Shown: positions 41,669 to 48,742 of the stretch, piece after piece
How positions within the stretch are numbered: the stretch's first letter is position 1
Layout: every line of letters begins with the position of its first letter
IMG/VR virus record: IMGVR_UViG_3300035204_001410
Span: 1-53,720 of that record
Direction: 5' to 3' (one strand)
Source: a virus
Length of the DNA stretch: 53,720 bases
Notes under the pieces: model-generated
The model's input: the letters and a program-made list of their open reading frames with translations, nothing else
What the model was told of the DNA's origin: nothing
Database searches by the model: none
Made by a program: the position numbers and the translations under genes

Positions 41669-42126
41669 ACGGTTTGTAATCTGCTGCGTTGGCTTGCAGC
41701 GTTTTGCTTATATTCTTCTTCATCAAACGCCCTTACTTGAGCAGGGTTTTCTCTTGCCTCTGTACGGCCTATCGAATAATCATAAACGATTGGATCAGTA
41801 GACACAAACGCTTCGGAATTTTCCTTTAGTTCTTCCATACGTCGATTTGCAAGCCTTTGAGCCTCGCTCTTAACGCCGCCTTTTTCTCCCTTGAATCTGT
41901 TAGGGTACTTGTTAAGAAGTAAATGCAATGACGAGTTGAAAAAATACTTTTCTAGCTTTTCTTCACTGGTGGTAATATAAGCAAACGTATCACACATCCA
42001 ATGTAGTCCTCCGCCCGTTGCTTGGTGGTTCCAGAAGGAATAATACTGTTCTATAATTTTTTGTTCATCATTAGATTCAATACCTACGAGAGCAACTGTT
42101 CCGAGTGGTTGATATACGAGTTTCAT
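41665..42126 (-). CDS. Hypothetical protein
   Basis: A 153-aa protein (MKLVYQPLGTVALVG). GGGLHWMCDTFAYITTSEE and a charged C-terminal half are visible. No recognised motif. -10 box 9 nt upstream. Confidence 0.65.
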   Translation of the reverse strand: MKLVYQPLGTVALVGIESNDEQKIIEQYYSFWNHQATGGGLHWMCDTFAYITTSEEKLEKYFFNSSLHLLLNKYPNRFKGEKGGVKSEAQRLANRRMEELKENSEAFVSTDPIVYDYSIGRTEARENPAQVRAFDEEEYKQNAASQRSRLQTV

Positions 42127-42135
42127 AACTAATAC

Positions 42136-42164
42136 AATATAACACGTAAAAGGCTATCTGTCAA
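42136..42164 (-). promoter_or_regulatory. Sigma70-type promoter, near-leaderless
   Basis: TTGACA (42159-42164), 17 nt, TATATT (42136-42141); ATG at 42126 after 9 nt, so the leader is only a few nucleotides. Confidence 0.8.
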
Positions 42165-42309
42165 GGGGTTTCTGATGTTTTTTTCTACGACGAAAAGACC
42201 CTTTACCCTTTCTCACGCGATGTTCCCTAGATGCACTACCCATAAGTCCGTCTTTGTTCACTCGCGCGCGAGGGTGGGCGCGTTGGTTTCTTTGTCTTTT
42301 CCTTTTCAC
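42154..42309 (-). CDS. Highly basic small protein (51 aa), leaderless GTG
   Basis: Starts at GTG 42309: V/MKRKRQRNQRAHPRARV, ending KGKGSFRRRKKHQKPLDR. More than a third of residues are Arg/Lys, so it may bind nucleic acid. The GTG lies 6 nt after the -10 box. Upstream ATG frames would translate the promoter. Confidence 0.6.
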   Translation of the reverse strand: MKRKRQRNQRAHPRARVNKDGLMGSASREHRVRKGKGSFRRRKKHQKPLDR

Positions 42310-42315
42310 AATAAC

Positions 42316-42344
42316 AATATACCACAAGAACATCACTTTGTCAA
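42316..42344 (-). promoter_or_regulatory. Leaderless sigma70-type promoter (GTG start)
   Basis: TTGACA (42339-42344), 17 nt, TATATT (42316-42321); GTG at 42309 after 6 nt. Confidence 0.8.
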
Positions 42345-42378
42345 GGGTTGTGAATACTTTGTTAATAACTTTCTCAGG

Positions 42379-42421
42379 GTAAGTTGGCATAAAAGCTGCC
42401 GCACGCCGCATGCCAAGTTAC
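42379..42421. repeat. HR6: hairpin module with inverted loop
   Basis: gtaagttggcat (42379-42390) and atgccaagttac (42410-42421) keep the order of the other copies, but the loop aaaagctgccgcacgccgc is the reverse complement of the loop in HR1 and HR2. The nearby DnaA box is degenerate (tgtgaatac). Confidence 0.85.
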
Positions 42422-42437
42422 CACAAAAACTTACTCA

Positions 42438-42462
42438 CAAAAAAACCCCGCGCATGGCGGGG
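42438..42462 (-). terminator. Rho-independent terminator
   Basis: ccccgc/gcgggg stem (42446-42462) with a TTTTTTT tract on the minus strand. It ends the DUF932 gene transcript. Confidence 0.9.
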
Positions 42463-42483
42463 TGTGCTGGTAGGTTATTAGCG

Positions 42484-43374
42484 TTATTCCGTAACGGTCA
42501 CAACCACATCCTTCTCCTTCGCGGGAGTCCAGAGCTTTTTCAAGCGGTTAGGGTTGCGAGCAGCAAGGTCAAAACGCCGCAGCACGTTAGTAGTGACACG
42601 GTTGGCATACTCAAAACGAGAGTCAGCAACCTCATGCGTAACGTGTTGAGTCACGGCATTGTTAAGGTTGTAAAGGTTGCGAGCCTTATCCTCATCGTGT
42701 GTAGGGTTAACCCAGATTTTTGCAATCTCCTCGCGTAGCTTTTCAGAGATAACCTTGCCTTGGGTGAGAGTCTTGAGAATGTTCAAGCCCTGTTCTTCGC
42801 TCAAGTCAACTTGAGCCAAACGACCATAAACGCTGACACTATCCTTGAGCTTGGCAAGAGCATTGTCAAGCGCGTCATCAGTGACAAGGTCAGCAATGTT
42901 TAGTTGTTTGGAGTGCTTTTTCACCATGTCCACCTCTTTTTCGGTGGTGGTCATACCGTTGGTGCAAACGAGACGAACCAAGCCAAGCGCAAACGAAACA
43001 CGCAAGGAACGGTCAAACGAGTTTTGTGCCGTCAAGCGGTAAGCCATAACGTCACCCACTTGCGGTACTTCAGACTGAAACAGGTCGCCACCTAAATCAT
43101 ACTGCGCTCGCATTTTCGCGCCACCTTCAGTGACAATCACCTTGCGAGTAACGTCGATACCGCGAGCCTCAAAAGCCTCATCGGCACGGGCAAGAACGTC
43201 ACGGTGATTCACAAGACCGTAACGCTCTGAAGTCCAACCCAGAATCTCGTTGTTGTCCTCACGGACGTTCATAAAATAGCCAGACTTACCGCCTTTTACT
43301 GGGTGAGGAACCTCCACTTGGTTCACGGTGAAATCGAAATCAGTGTTAATGGATTGTTTTGCTGCGATACTCAT
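42484..43374 (-). CDS. DUF932 phage/plasmid protein
   Basis: A 296-aa protein. GWTSERYGLVNHRDVLARADEA, YRLTAQNSFDRSLRVSFALG and LVCTNGMTT are DUF932 (TIGR03299-like) hallmarks, widespread in phages and plasmids; function unknown. Unlike its neighbours it has a leader of about 40 nt from the promoter at 43421. Confidence 0.85.
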   Translation of the reverse strand: MSIAAKQSINTDFDFTVNQVEVPHPVKGGKSGYFMNVREDNNEILGWTSERYGLVNHRDVLARADEAFEARGIDVTRKVIVTEGGAKMRAQYDLGGDLFQSEVPQVGDVMAYRLTAQNSFDRSLRVSFALGLVRLVCTNGMTTTEKEVDMVKKHSKQLNIADLVTDDALDNALAKLKDSVSVYGRLAQVDLSEEQGLNILKTLTQGKVISEKLREEIAKIWVNPTHDEDKARNLYNLNNAVTQHVTHEVADSRFEYANRVTTNVLRRFDLAARNPNRLKKLWTPAKEKDVVVTVTE

Positions 43375-43420
43375 TTTTTTCTTTCTGTTAAGGGTTAGTT
43401 TCTTTCGCTTTGTTACTTAT

Positions 43421-43448
43421 AATATACCACAATTTTTAAGAAAGTCAA
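43421..43448 (-). promoter_or_regulatory. Promoter with about 40-nt leader (TTGACT/TATATT)
   Basis: TTGACT (43443-43448), 16 nt, TATATT (43421-43426); the ATG at 43374 is about 40 nt past the expected start. The upstream TGA stop lies in the -35. Confidence 0.75.
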
Positions 43449-43663
43449 GGCGTAAAAGTGATTTTCTTAAACTTTTTTCTAGTTGACACGCAGCCCTCGC
43501 ATTCACAACCCTCAAGCACTAGGGACAGACTCAATTTTTCGTTAGGAGTTAACCCTTCAAGCGGGGGAGCGGCACAAGTCAGGCACTTACCGTTGTTTTC
43601 CTTAAGCAGTAAGGCGTCATTGCCGCACTGATTGCAAGGTTCAAAGGTGGTTTGCGTTGTCAT
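43445..43663 (-). CDS. Small zinc-ribbon-like protein, leaderless
   Basis: A 72-aa protein starting at 43663 (MTTQTTFEPCNQCGNDALL) with CNQCG, CLTC and CECEGC cysteine pairs. ATG 6 nt after the -10 box. Confidence 0.7.
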   Translation of the reverse strand: MTTQTTFEPCNQCGNDALLLKENNGKCLTCAAPPLEGLTPNEKLSLSLVLEGCECEGCVSTRKKFKKITFTP

Positions 43664-43669
43664 TGTTAC

Positions 43670-43698
43670 AATATACCACAAGAATGTCGCTTTGTCAA
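43670..43698 (-). promoter_or_regulatory. Leaderless sigma70-type promoter
   Basis: TTGACA (43693-43698), 17 nt, TATATT (43670-43675); ATG at 43663 after 6 nt. Confidence 0.85.
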
Positions 43699-43702
43699 GG
43701 GT

Positions 43703-43774
43703 TGTGAATAACTTTCTTATGGTAAGTTGTGGTAAGTTGGCATCCGGCGTGCTGCGCGTTTTTTACCAAGTTAC
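43703..43774. repeat. HR7: DnaA-box + hairpin module (degenerate)
   Basis: tgtgaataa (43703-43711), a duplicated gtaagtt, gtaagttggcat (43732-43743) and the weaker right arm taccaagttac (43764-43774). Confidence 0.75.
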
Positions 43775-43800
43775 AAGCATAAAATAAAAAAAATTTAATA

Positions 43801-43836
43801 TAAAAAAACTCTCCCTTACTATTATTTCGGGGAGAG
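43801..43836 (-). terminator. Rho-independent terminator
   Basis: ctctccc/ggggagag stem (43809-43815 with 43829-43836) followed by TTTTTTTA on the minus strand. Confidence 0.9.
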
Positions 43837-43884
43837 CCATTATTTGACCTATTTACCTGTATCCTATTATTTCTATTATTTCTA

Positions 43885-43968
43885 TTATTTACAGTTATTT
43901 AAAAGTTTGGCGGGAACCGTTGATTGCGTCTCTGCCTTGTTGCCTACTGGCATAACACGGAACGGCAT
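43885..43968 (-). CDS. Possible 27-aa peptide gene
   Basis: MPFRVMPVGNKAETQSTVP, 27 aa, with a GGCGGGG stretch 17 nt upstream as a weak ribosome site. Short; may not be translated. The surrounding region is AT-rich with three tctattatt repeats. Confidence 0.3.
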   Translation of the reverse strand: MPFRVMPVGNKAETQSTVPAKLLNNCK

Positions 43969-43999
43969 CAGGGCATTACCCCGCCTTAAATTATTATTA

Positions 44000-44356
44000 T
44001 TACCACCAACTACTATAATACAATTTATTATTATTGTTTAATATCTCTTTAGCTTTACTTATAAAACTTAAGTCATCATTTTTATATCCATATTCATCAT
44101 CTTCATAATCTTTATATGAATCATTACCAAAGAAAAATCCTTGTGTTTCAGGTAAATTTTTATTTAGTATTGTTGCCTCTAGCTGGTCAATGTCCTCAAG
44201 AGTTAATTCAACATCAACACAATTAAACTCCTCCATACCACCTTTGCGGCGATACAATTCTTCCATCCATCCTTGCAGACGATTGTGTTTGCGCCAGTAG
44301 AATACGTCTTCCCGTTCTTCTCCTGTGCCTGTGAATGCGTATTGGTCTAGTCCCAT
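44000..44356 (-). CDS. Conserved phage protein (MGLDQYAF family)
   Basis: A 118-aa protein: MGLDQYAFTGTGEE, FYWRKHNRLQGWMEELY, FNCVDVELTLEDIDQLE and LPETQGFFFGND. I recall this order from small phage proteins sometimes mislabelled as kinases. Function unknown. An AGGAG ribosome-binding site lies upstream within 13 nt of the RuvB-like stop. Confidence 0.75.
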   Translation of the reverse strand: MGLDQYAFTGTGEEREDVFYWRKHNRLQGWMEELYRRKGGMEEFNCVDVELTLEDIDQLEATILNKNLPETQGFFFGNDSYKDYEDDEYGYKNDDLSFISKAKEILNNNNKLYYSSWW

Positions 44357-44368
44357 GATATAATACTC

Positions 44369-45391
44369 CTATTTTATGTTGTGTGTTTTAAGGTAATCCA
44401 AACCTTGTTTAGAGAGAGAGCGTCCACCAGTGCCTATGTTCATTAGACTCTGTTTCTGCAAATACATCTCAAAGTCACGACGAATACACTCGGTAGTCAT
44501 GCCAACCTTCGCCGCAAGATTTGTAAGACTGCAAACCTTACGTTCGCGCAACGCTTTTAAAATCTGGATCTCGATGTCACTCAAGCCGAGAGGCATTATG
44601 CCTAAAGCGTGTTTTAGCTTGCTCCAATCACCCGCATCAAACTCCTTCTTCTTGGCGCGAGCGAGATAACTTTTCATATCGTTTGCCATCTTCTGCGCTG
44701 CCCTAGCGTTACCACGCAAGACTGTTGCGATCTCCTCCAACACCTCTGGGTCTGCCTTCATCGTCTCATTGTCCAAATTCAACTGGACAATTTTACCAAG
44801 CTCGCTCAAAGTATATTCCTCCATGTCAATACGATCACAACGATCAATCAACGCATGGAAAATCTTGTGTGCCTCTGTCGTAGCAAACATAAACGATTGT
44901 CTACGAAAATTAAAGTCAAACGTCCTGTCCTCGTAAGTCATCGTGTTAAAATGCTTGTCGTTTGGATTCAACGCAGTTAACAAGAACATGGTTACATCAG
45001 TAGGCAACATATGTGCCTCGTCAAATAAGACGGTAACTTCCTTGTTCATAATACGCTCCATAAGCAAGCCTTCAACAAATTGCGGAACAGACTTGATGCT
45101 GGAACAGTTAACTTCCAAGAAACGCTTGGGTGCTTTACCAGCAGGAACCTCGACAGTATTCCTGTCGCCAAATTCGTCAATAGTTGTACGAGACGTTGGT
45201 TCTGCCGAGAGAAGGTTGCGACCTACTGCTTTGGCAAGCATGGTCTTACCACACCCTTTAGGTGCAATAAACATCATGTGAGGCAATATCTTTGTTGCGT
45301 CAAAGTTGTCGAGATGAAAGTCTAACTTTCTTTTTGCTTTGGTTTGTCCGATAAGACCTTTGAAACGGTCTTTCTTTGTAGGTTTTGTCAT
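44369..45391 (-). CDS. RuvB-like AAA+ ATPase
   Basis: A 340-aa protein with Walker A APKGCGKT at residues 43-50, Walker B VLFDEAH at 121-127, arginine-finger-type DRCDRIDMEE near 188 and a C-terminal winged helix (SLTNLAAKVGMTTECIRRDF). The layout fits RuvB Holliday-junction motors, but without RuvA or RuvC nearby. It may act in recombination or replication. Confidence 0.88.
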   Translation of the reverse strand: MTKPTKKDRFKGLIGQTKAKRKLDFHLDNFDATKILPHMMFIAPKGCGKTMLAKAVGRNLLSAEPTSRTTIDEFGDRNTVEVPAGKAPKRFLEVNCSSIKSVPQFVEGLLMERIMNKEVTVLFDEAHMLPTDVTMFLLTALNPNDKHFNTMTYEDRTFDFNFRRQSFMFATTEAHKIFHALIDRCDRIDMEEYTLSELGKIVQLNLDNETMKADPEVLEEIATVLRGNARAAQKMANDMKSYLARAKKKEFDAGDWSKLKHALGIMPLGLSDIEIQILKALRERKVCSLTNLAAKVGMTTECIRRDFEMYLQKQSLMNIGTGGRSLSKQGLDYLKTHNIK

Positions 45392-45417
45392 AGTATAGGT
45401 TTTTAGGTTTTTTAGGT

Positions 45418-45654
45418 TTACCAGTTTTCTTCATCTACTTGAACCAGCGGCTCAAGTTCCTCACTCTTAAAGTCAACTGGTTTCTTCGCTTTAATGTTTG
45501 TCGTACTCGCTTCAAATTGCTCAACCTCAAGATTCAGAGTCTCCGCAAACCGACGAGAGACAACAACAACAGCGTCCTCTTTTAATACGCGATTCAACTC
45601 CTTCAGATTCACTTGGAGGAAGCTACCCGCGCCTTTTGTCTTTCCTCTTGCCAT
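45418..45654 (-). CDS. Hypothetical protein upstream of RuvB-like gene
   Basis: A 78-aa protein (MARGKTKGAGSFLQVNL) rich in charged residues, with a VSRRFAETLNLEVEQFE helix. ATG is 6 nt after the -10 box (leaderless). Confidence 0.65.
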   Translation of the reverse strand: MARGKTKGAGSFLQVNLKELNRVLKEDAVVVVSRRFAETLNLEVEQFEASTTNIKAKKPVDFKSEELEPLVQVDEENW

Positions 45655-45660
45655 ACTACT

Positions 45661-45688
45661 AATATACCAGCTTTTTTAAAAAAGTCAA
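45661..45688 (-). promoter_or_regulatory. Leaderless-type promoter (TTGACT, AT-rich spacer)
   Basis: TTGACT (45683-45688), 16-nt spacer tttttaaaaaagctgg type, TATATT (45661-45666); ATG at 45654 after 6 nt. Confidence 0.75.
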
Positions 45689-45714
45689 GCCCCTAATGGA
45701 ACTTTTTTTAATTT

Positions 45715-45900
45715 TTATTCAACAGAAAAAAGTAACTCTCTTTCCGTGTTTCTAGATACCTTTAATTCAAGGTCTTTAGCTTCTTTACTATATGGATCGC
45801 TTGAAACAATCTCTCTGATAGCTGGATTAAGATTATCATATTCTTCTTGATAGATTTTTTTATGGACATACCAATACTGGGGATGATTTTTAATGTTCAT
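45715..45900 (-). CDS. Hypothetical small protein
   Basis: A 61-aa protein (MNIKNHPQYWYVHKKIY), hydrophilic and helical. The upstream sequence has the AATAAATATTAATAA motif. Unknown function. Confidence 0.6.
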   Translation of the reverse strand: MNIKNHPQYWYVHKKIYQEEYDNLNPAIREIVSSDPYSKEAKDLELKVSRNTERELLFSVE

Positions 45901-45919
45901 ATTATTTATTAATATTTAT

Positions 45920-46135
45920 TTAAAATGGAGAATTAGTAGTTGATGCTTTCTTCTGACTATCATACTCCCATGACTCTGCGAGCTTAATAGCTTCTTTTGT
46001 AACCTCTTGGCTTACCCTCTCCCAGTCTGGAGATTCGTCCTCATGGTTAACAATTACTTTCTTTTTCCAACCGGGAAGCTTGTCAACTATTTGGTTCCAT
46101 GCTTTCTCGTAAAGTTTTGCCATTCGTTTGCTCAT
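45920..46135 (-). CDS. Hypothetical small protein
   Basis: A 71-aa protein (MSKRMAKLYEKAWNQIV), helical. Upstream GGAGG is only 4 nt from the ATG and sits between the -10 box and the expected start site. Confidence 0.65.
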   Translation of the reverse strand: MSKRMAKLYEKAWNQIVDKLPGWKKKVIVNHEDESPDWERVSQEVTKEAIKLAESWEYDSQKKASTTNSPF

Positions 46136-46144
46136 TGTACCTCC

Positions 46145-46172
46145 AGTATAAAGGGTTTTTTAAAAAAGTCAA
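46145..46172 (-). promoter_or_regulatory. Promoter (TTGACT/TATACT) with GGAGG next to -10
   Basis: TTGACT (46167-46172), 16 nt, TATACT (46145-46150), then GGAGGTACA and the ATG at 46135. If transcription starts 7 nt after the -10, most of the GGAGG is lost. Confidence 0.65.
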
Positions 46173-46500
46173 TATTAAAATACTTTAAAATAAACTATAT
46201 ATTCTATATTACATTTAAATTATCTATTTGTCAGTATATATTTCAAAAGAGCTAAAAAAATTGGGCCGAAAAATTATTAATATTTATTCATTAAATTAAT
46301 AGTAACTTTCTTCTTTCCTTCTCTTATATAGGGAAACCATATTACGCCGTATTACGACAACTGGCAAAAATTAGCAAAAATTATTAATATTTATTCGCCG
46401 CTTAATTGTTACTTTCTTGGCGGCGGAAGAATCTCACTTTCTATATTTGGCTCAAAATCATTTATCCTCTAAATCTATATTTGGGTCAAAATCAAATAAA
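46173..46500. other. AT-rich noncoding stretch with repeated motif
   Basis: About 330 bp with no gene. AATAAATATTAATAA (minus strand) appears near 46289 and 46395, with further copies at 46700 and 45900, and there are two degenerate tctatattTGGxTCAAAATCA repeats near 46440 and 46475. Confidence 0.5.
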
Positions 46501-46504
46501 CTTG

Positions 46505-46534
46505 AAAAAAACTCCCCCTGCTTCCAAGGGGAGT
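46505..46534 (-). terminator. Terminator of the 20-aa peptide transcript
   Basis: actcccc/ggggagt hairpin (46511-46518 with 46528-46534) then a T-tract on the minus strand; it lies immediately after the tiny peptide stop. Confidence 0.88.
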
Positions 46535-46535
46535 C

Positions 46536-46598
46536 TCATATTATTATTACAATGAGTAAGGAACCAACCAAGGCGGCGAGAAATAACAAAACCGCCAT
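46536..46598 (-). CDS. Micro hydrophobic peptide (20 aa)
   Basis: MAVLLFLAALVGSLLIVIII, entirely hydrophobic. A GAGGAG ribosome site precedes it, a TTGACT/TATACT promoter lies at 46617 and a terminator directly follows, so it looks like a complete one-peptide transcription unit. Resembles type I toxin-like peptides; unproven. Confidence 0.55.
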   Translation of the reverse strand: MAVLLFLAALVGSLLIVIII

Positions 46599-46616
46599 GC
46601 TCCTCACACTATAATT

Positions 46617-46644
46617 AGTATATCATTTATTTATATTTAGTCAA
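46617..46644 (-). promoter_or_regulatory. Promoter of the 20-aa peptide unit
   Basis: TTGACT (46639-46644), 16 nt, TATACT (46617-46622); the ATG at 46598 follows after an approximately 12-nt leader with GAGGAG. Confidence 0.7.
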
Positions 46645-46875
46645 GCTATATTTGCAAAAATATCTGGCAAAATTAATTATTAATATTTATTTATATTTAT
46701 TCGCCGCTATCTACTTGTATGTTTATTTAGCTCGTTTTCATTTAACCTGCAAAATTTATATTGACTTTAATAAAAATTATGTTATATTTATTACTGATTA
46801 CTTCAGCTTCTTATGTCTATATAGCTATAATACAATACAAAAAATAAATAAATAGATTTAAAAATTTATATTTGA
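46645..46875. other. AT-rich noncoding stretch
   Basis: About 230 bp with no convincing gene. It carries another AATAAATATTAATAA copy near 46700; otherwise only AT-rich sequence is seen. Confidence 0.45.
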
Positions 46876-46917
46876 CATAAAAATAAAAGTGTGGCACACC
46901 CCACAGCACCACACTTT
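46876..46917 (-). terminator. Hairpin terminator-like structure
   Basis: aaagtgtgg/ccacacttt 9-bp stem (46886-46894 with 46909-46917) with a TTTTATTTTT tract on the minus strand after it. It would close the transcript of the 24-aa peptide. Confidence 0.75.
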
Positions 46918-46982
46918 CACCCATACTGAAACACTAAAAACGTAAAAAACTTAATATATTTTAATAATTATAGACCTTATTC

Positions 46983-47057
46983 TTATAGCTTGTAAACTAC
47001 TATTCTATAAACAATGCTAAATATAAAAGCCATCAATAACAATCCTAAAAATTCCAT
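46983..47057 (-). CDS. Micro membrane peptide (24 aa)
   Basis: MEFLGLLLMAFIFSIVYRIV is one hydrophobic helix. GAAAGG lies upstream as a possible Shine-Dalgarno. Terminator-like hairpin at 46876 follows. Confidence 0.5.
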   Translation of the reverse strand: MEFLGLLLMAFIFSIVYRIVVYKL

Positions 47058-47145
47058 AAATACAACCTTTCATATATTACAAGGAACACTTTGTATCTTA
47101 CAAGGCTCCAAATGTAGGCTGTATTTACTTTAGTAGAAGTAGGTT

Positions 47146-47445
47146 CTACTGTTCTCTCATTTCTTCTATTCCAACTACCTTTCTTCCATCCCACTCCCAA
47201 ACACCATCGTATTCTTCAAGAACCTTCAGTTGTTTGTTCATGCGGATATATTGAAATTCTCCCTCCACCCCCTTCAGCACTCCAAAATCCTTTATGGGTA
47301 CAGTCGCCTTTTTAGGACTGCCATTCTCGTATGTCTGGTTAAAACAGGTTATACGGGCGTGTGTGGCGTGTTTAGGGGGCGTTGGTACTTCCACTTCCCA
47401 ACCGTTTACTCCTACTACTCTTGTTGGTTTGGTCTTAAAGGGCAT
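47146..47445 (-). CDS. Hypothetical protein
   Basis: A 99-aa protein starting at 47445 (MPFKTKPTRVVGVNG), 2 nt... within the GGAGAGGAATAAG ribosome site context of the upstream stop. Contains WEVEVPTPPKHATHARIT. No recognised family. Confidence 0.65.
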   Translation of the reverse strand: MPFKTKPTRVVGVNGWEVEVPTPPKHATHARITCFNQTYENGSPKKATVPIKDFGVLKGVEGEFQYIRMNKQLKVLEEYDGVWEWDGRKVVGIEEMREQ

Positions 47446-47446
47446 C

Positions 47447-47782
47447 TTATTCCTCTCCTGACCAATCACTATAAAAGTCAATATCTCCCTCGTTATATTC
47501 CAACCATGATTGGTGATACGGATCGACGAACATCGGAGTATGTTCGCCAACGTATGCGCCAGCTACATTAAATTCAAAGAACTCTATCGCTTCGTCCTCA
47601 TCCATGCCATCTCTTTCCATGAGTATATCTACGCACTTGTTAGTGTCATATAGAGCTTTCTTCGGTTCGTAGTTCTCAACGCCTATAAACGCATTGTCAA
47701 AACCGTCTGCAAGTAAAATCTTATCCATATCATTTGGATAATTATCTTTTAAATAAGTTGCTATATCTGATCTAGTTTTCAT
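47447..47782 (-). CDS. Conserved phage protein
   Basis: A 111-aa acidic protein: IATYLKDNYPNDMDKI, MERDGMDEDEAIEFFEFNV and AGAYVGEHTPMFVDP. The pattern recurs in phages I recall, but no function is known. It shares an operon with the gene downstream, which begins 2 nt after its stop. Confidence 0.7.
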   Translation of the reverse strand: MKTRSDIATYLKDNYPNDMDKILLADGFDNAFIGVENYEPKKALYDTNKCVDILMERDGMDEDEAIEFFEFNVAGAYVGEHTPMFVDPYHQSWLEYNEGDIDFYSDWSGEE

Positions 47783-47820
47783 TTTAATTAATTAATAAAT
47801 ATTCAAGTCTGGAAGGAGAA

Positions 47821-47842
47821 GGGGTAGGTTTTACCCTACCCC
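47821..47842 (-). terminator. Hairpin after rIIB-like gene
   Basis: ggggtagg/cctacccc hairpin (47821-47842) followed by TTCTCCTTCC; a weak terminator or RNA-end structure, T-poor. Confidence 0.5.
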
Positions 47843-47858
47843 ATTGAGTCCACCCCAA

Positions 47859-48704
47859 CTATTCCTCCAATTCGTCTTGCGCTGCTTTGTAACCAGCATC
47901 CCAGCCAGCACCGTATTCAACACTTTCCTCGTCCACACCGTCAAAATCCTCGTCCCATTCGACGTATGACGGCATGATTCCATCCTCCAAAGGAGGTGCT
48001 TCGATTGTTTCGTACACGCCAACTACAACGTATTTAGAAGTACGCAATTTTTGGCAATCGCAATCGTGAGGTACGCTTACAACGTCCCTTGGGTCGATCT
48101 CTACGACCATCAAATGACCTCCGCTACTAGCATATCCCTTGGCATATTCGTAGCTTCCAGCATGAAAACCATTAGAACAACCAATATTGGCATCATCACA
48201 TACGCCATTTCGACGCATTTCCAGTGTTTTACCCACACTGTTATCAAAACTGCGAGTATGGAAGTCCATGAACTCACTCGTAACACCCTTATAGGCAAGG
48301 AAGTTGCCATTAGCAGTCAGAGGCATATTTTTATGCTCCAGAAAGCGATATAGCTCGTTTACAGAGCGAGCGGAAGGGTTTTCCATTAGCTTGCCAAGAA
48401 ACTTAACAAGCGGCTTATATGGCAATCCTCCGCGCATAAACGCTAGGATTTTATCCACAACCAAGTTGTGAACGTACTCACCTTGATAAAGAACAGCACC
48501 GTCCTTAATCTCGACCTCTGCTTCAGAGTCAAGATAGTCCTCTACTGCTTTACCAACGTCAAAAAGACTCTCAAGACGCTCCCAATCTTCATCCTTTAAC
48601 GCTTCGTTAGCTTGTTGCCAAGCAGGATGGTCATGGTTCATCGTATGAGCCTTGCCCTCAATTACTACTGTAAGGGACTCATCGGTTAGTATGTATGGGT
48701 TCAT
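47859..48704 (-). CDS. rIIB-like protein
   Basis: A 281-aa protein. NPSARSVNELYRFLEHKNMP, LTANGNFLAYKGVT and CSNGFHAGSYEYA are rIIB hallmarks; the C-terminal tail is acidic. rIIB of T4-like phages acts with rIIA at the membrane in lysis timing and exclusion. An rIIA homologue lies upstream. Promoter at 48743. Confidence 0.88.
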   Translation of the reverse strand: MNPYILTDESLTVVIEGKAHTMNHDHPAWQQANEALKDEDWERLESLFDVGKAVEDYLDSEAEVEIKDGAVLYQGEYVHNLVVDKILAFMRGGLPYKPLVKFLGKLMENPSARSVNELYRFLEHKNMPLTANGNFLAYKGVTSEFMDFHTRSFDNSVGKTLEMRRNGVCDDANIGCSNGFHAGSYEYAKGYASSGGHLMVVEIDPRDVVSVPHDCDCQKLRTSKYVVVGVYETIEAPPLEDGIMPSYVEWDEDFDGVDEESVEYGAGWDAGYKAAQDELEE

Positions 48705-48742
48705 AATCTATTAGGTTTAGTTTGTTTCTCTTATCTACTTAT

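Noticed and set aside
47831-48022. Frame opposite in phase to the rIIB-like gene
   Set aside because: It overlaps the strong rIIB-like frame and has no start signal.
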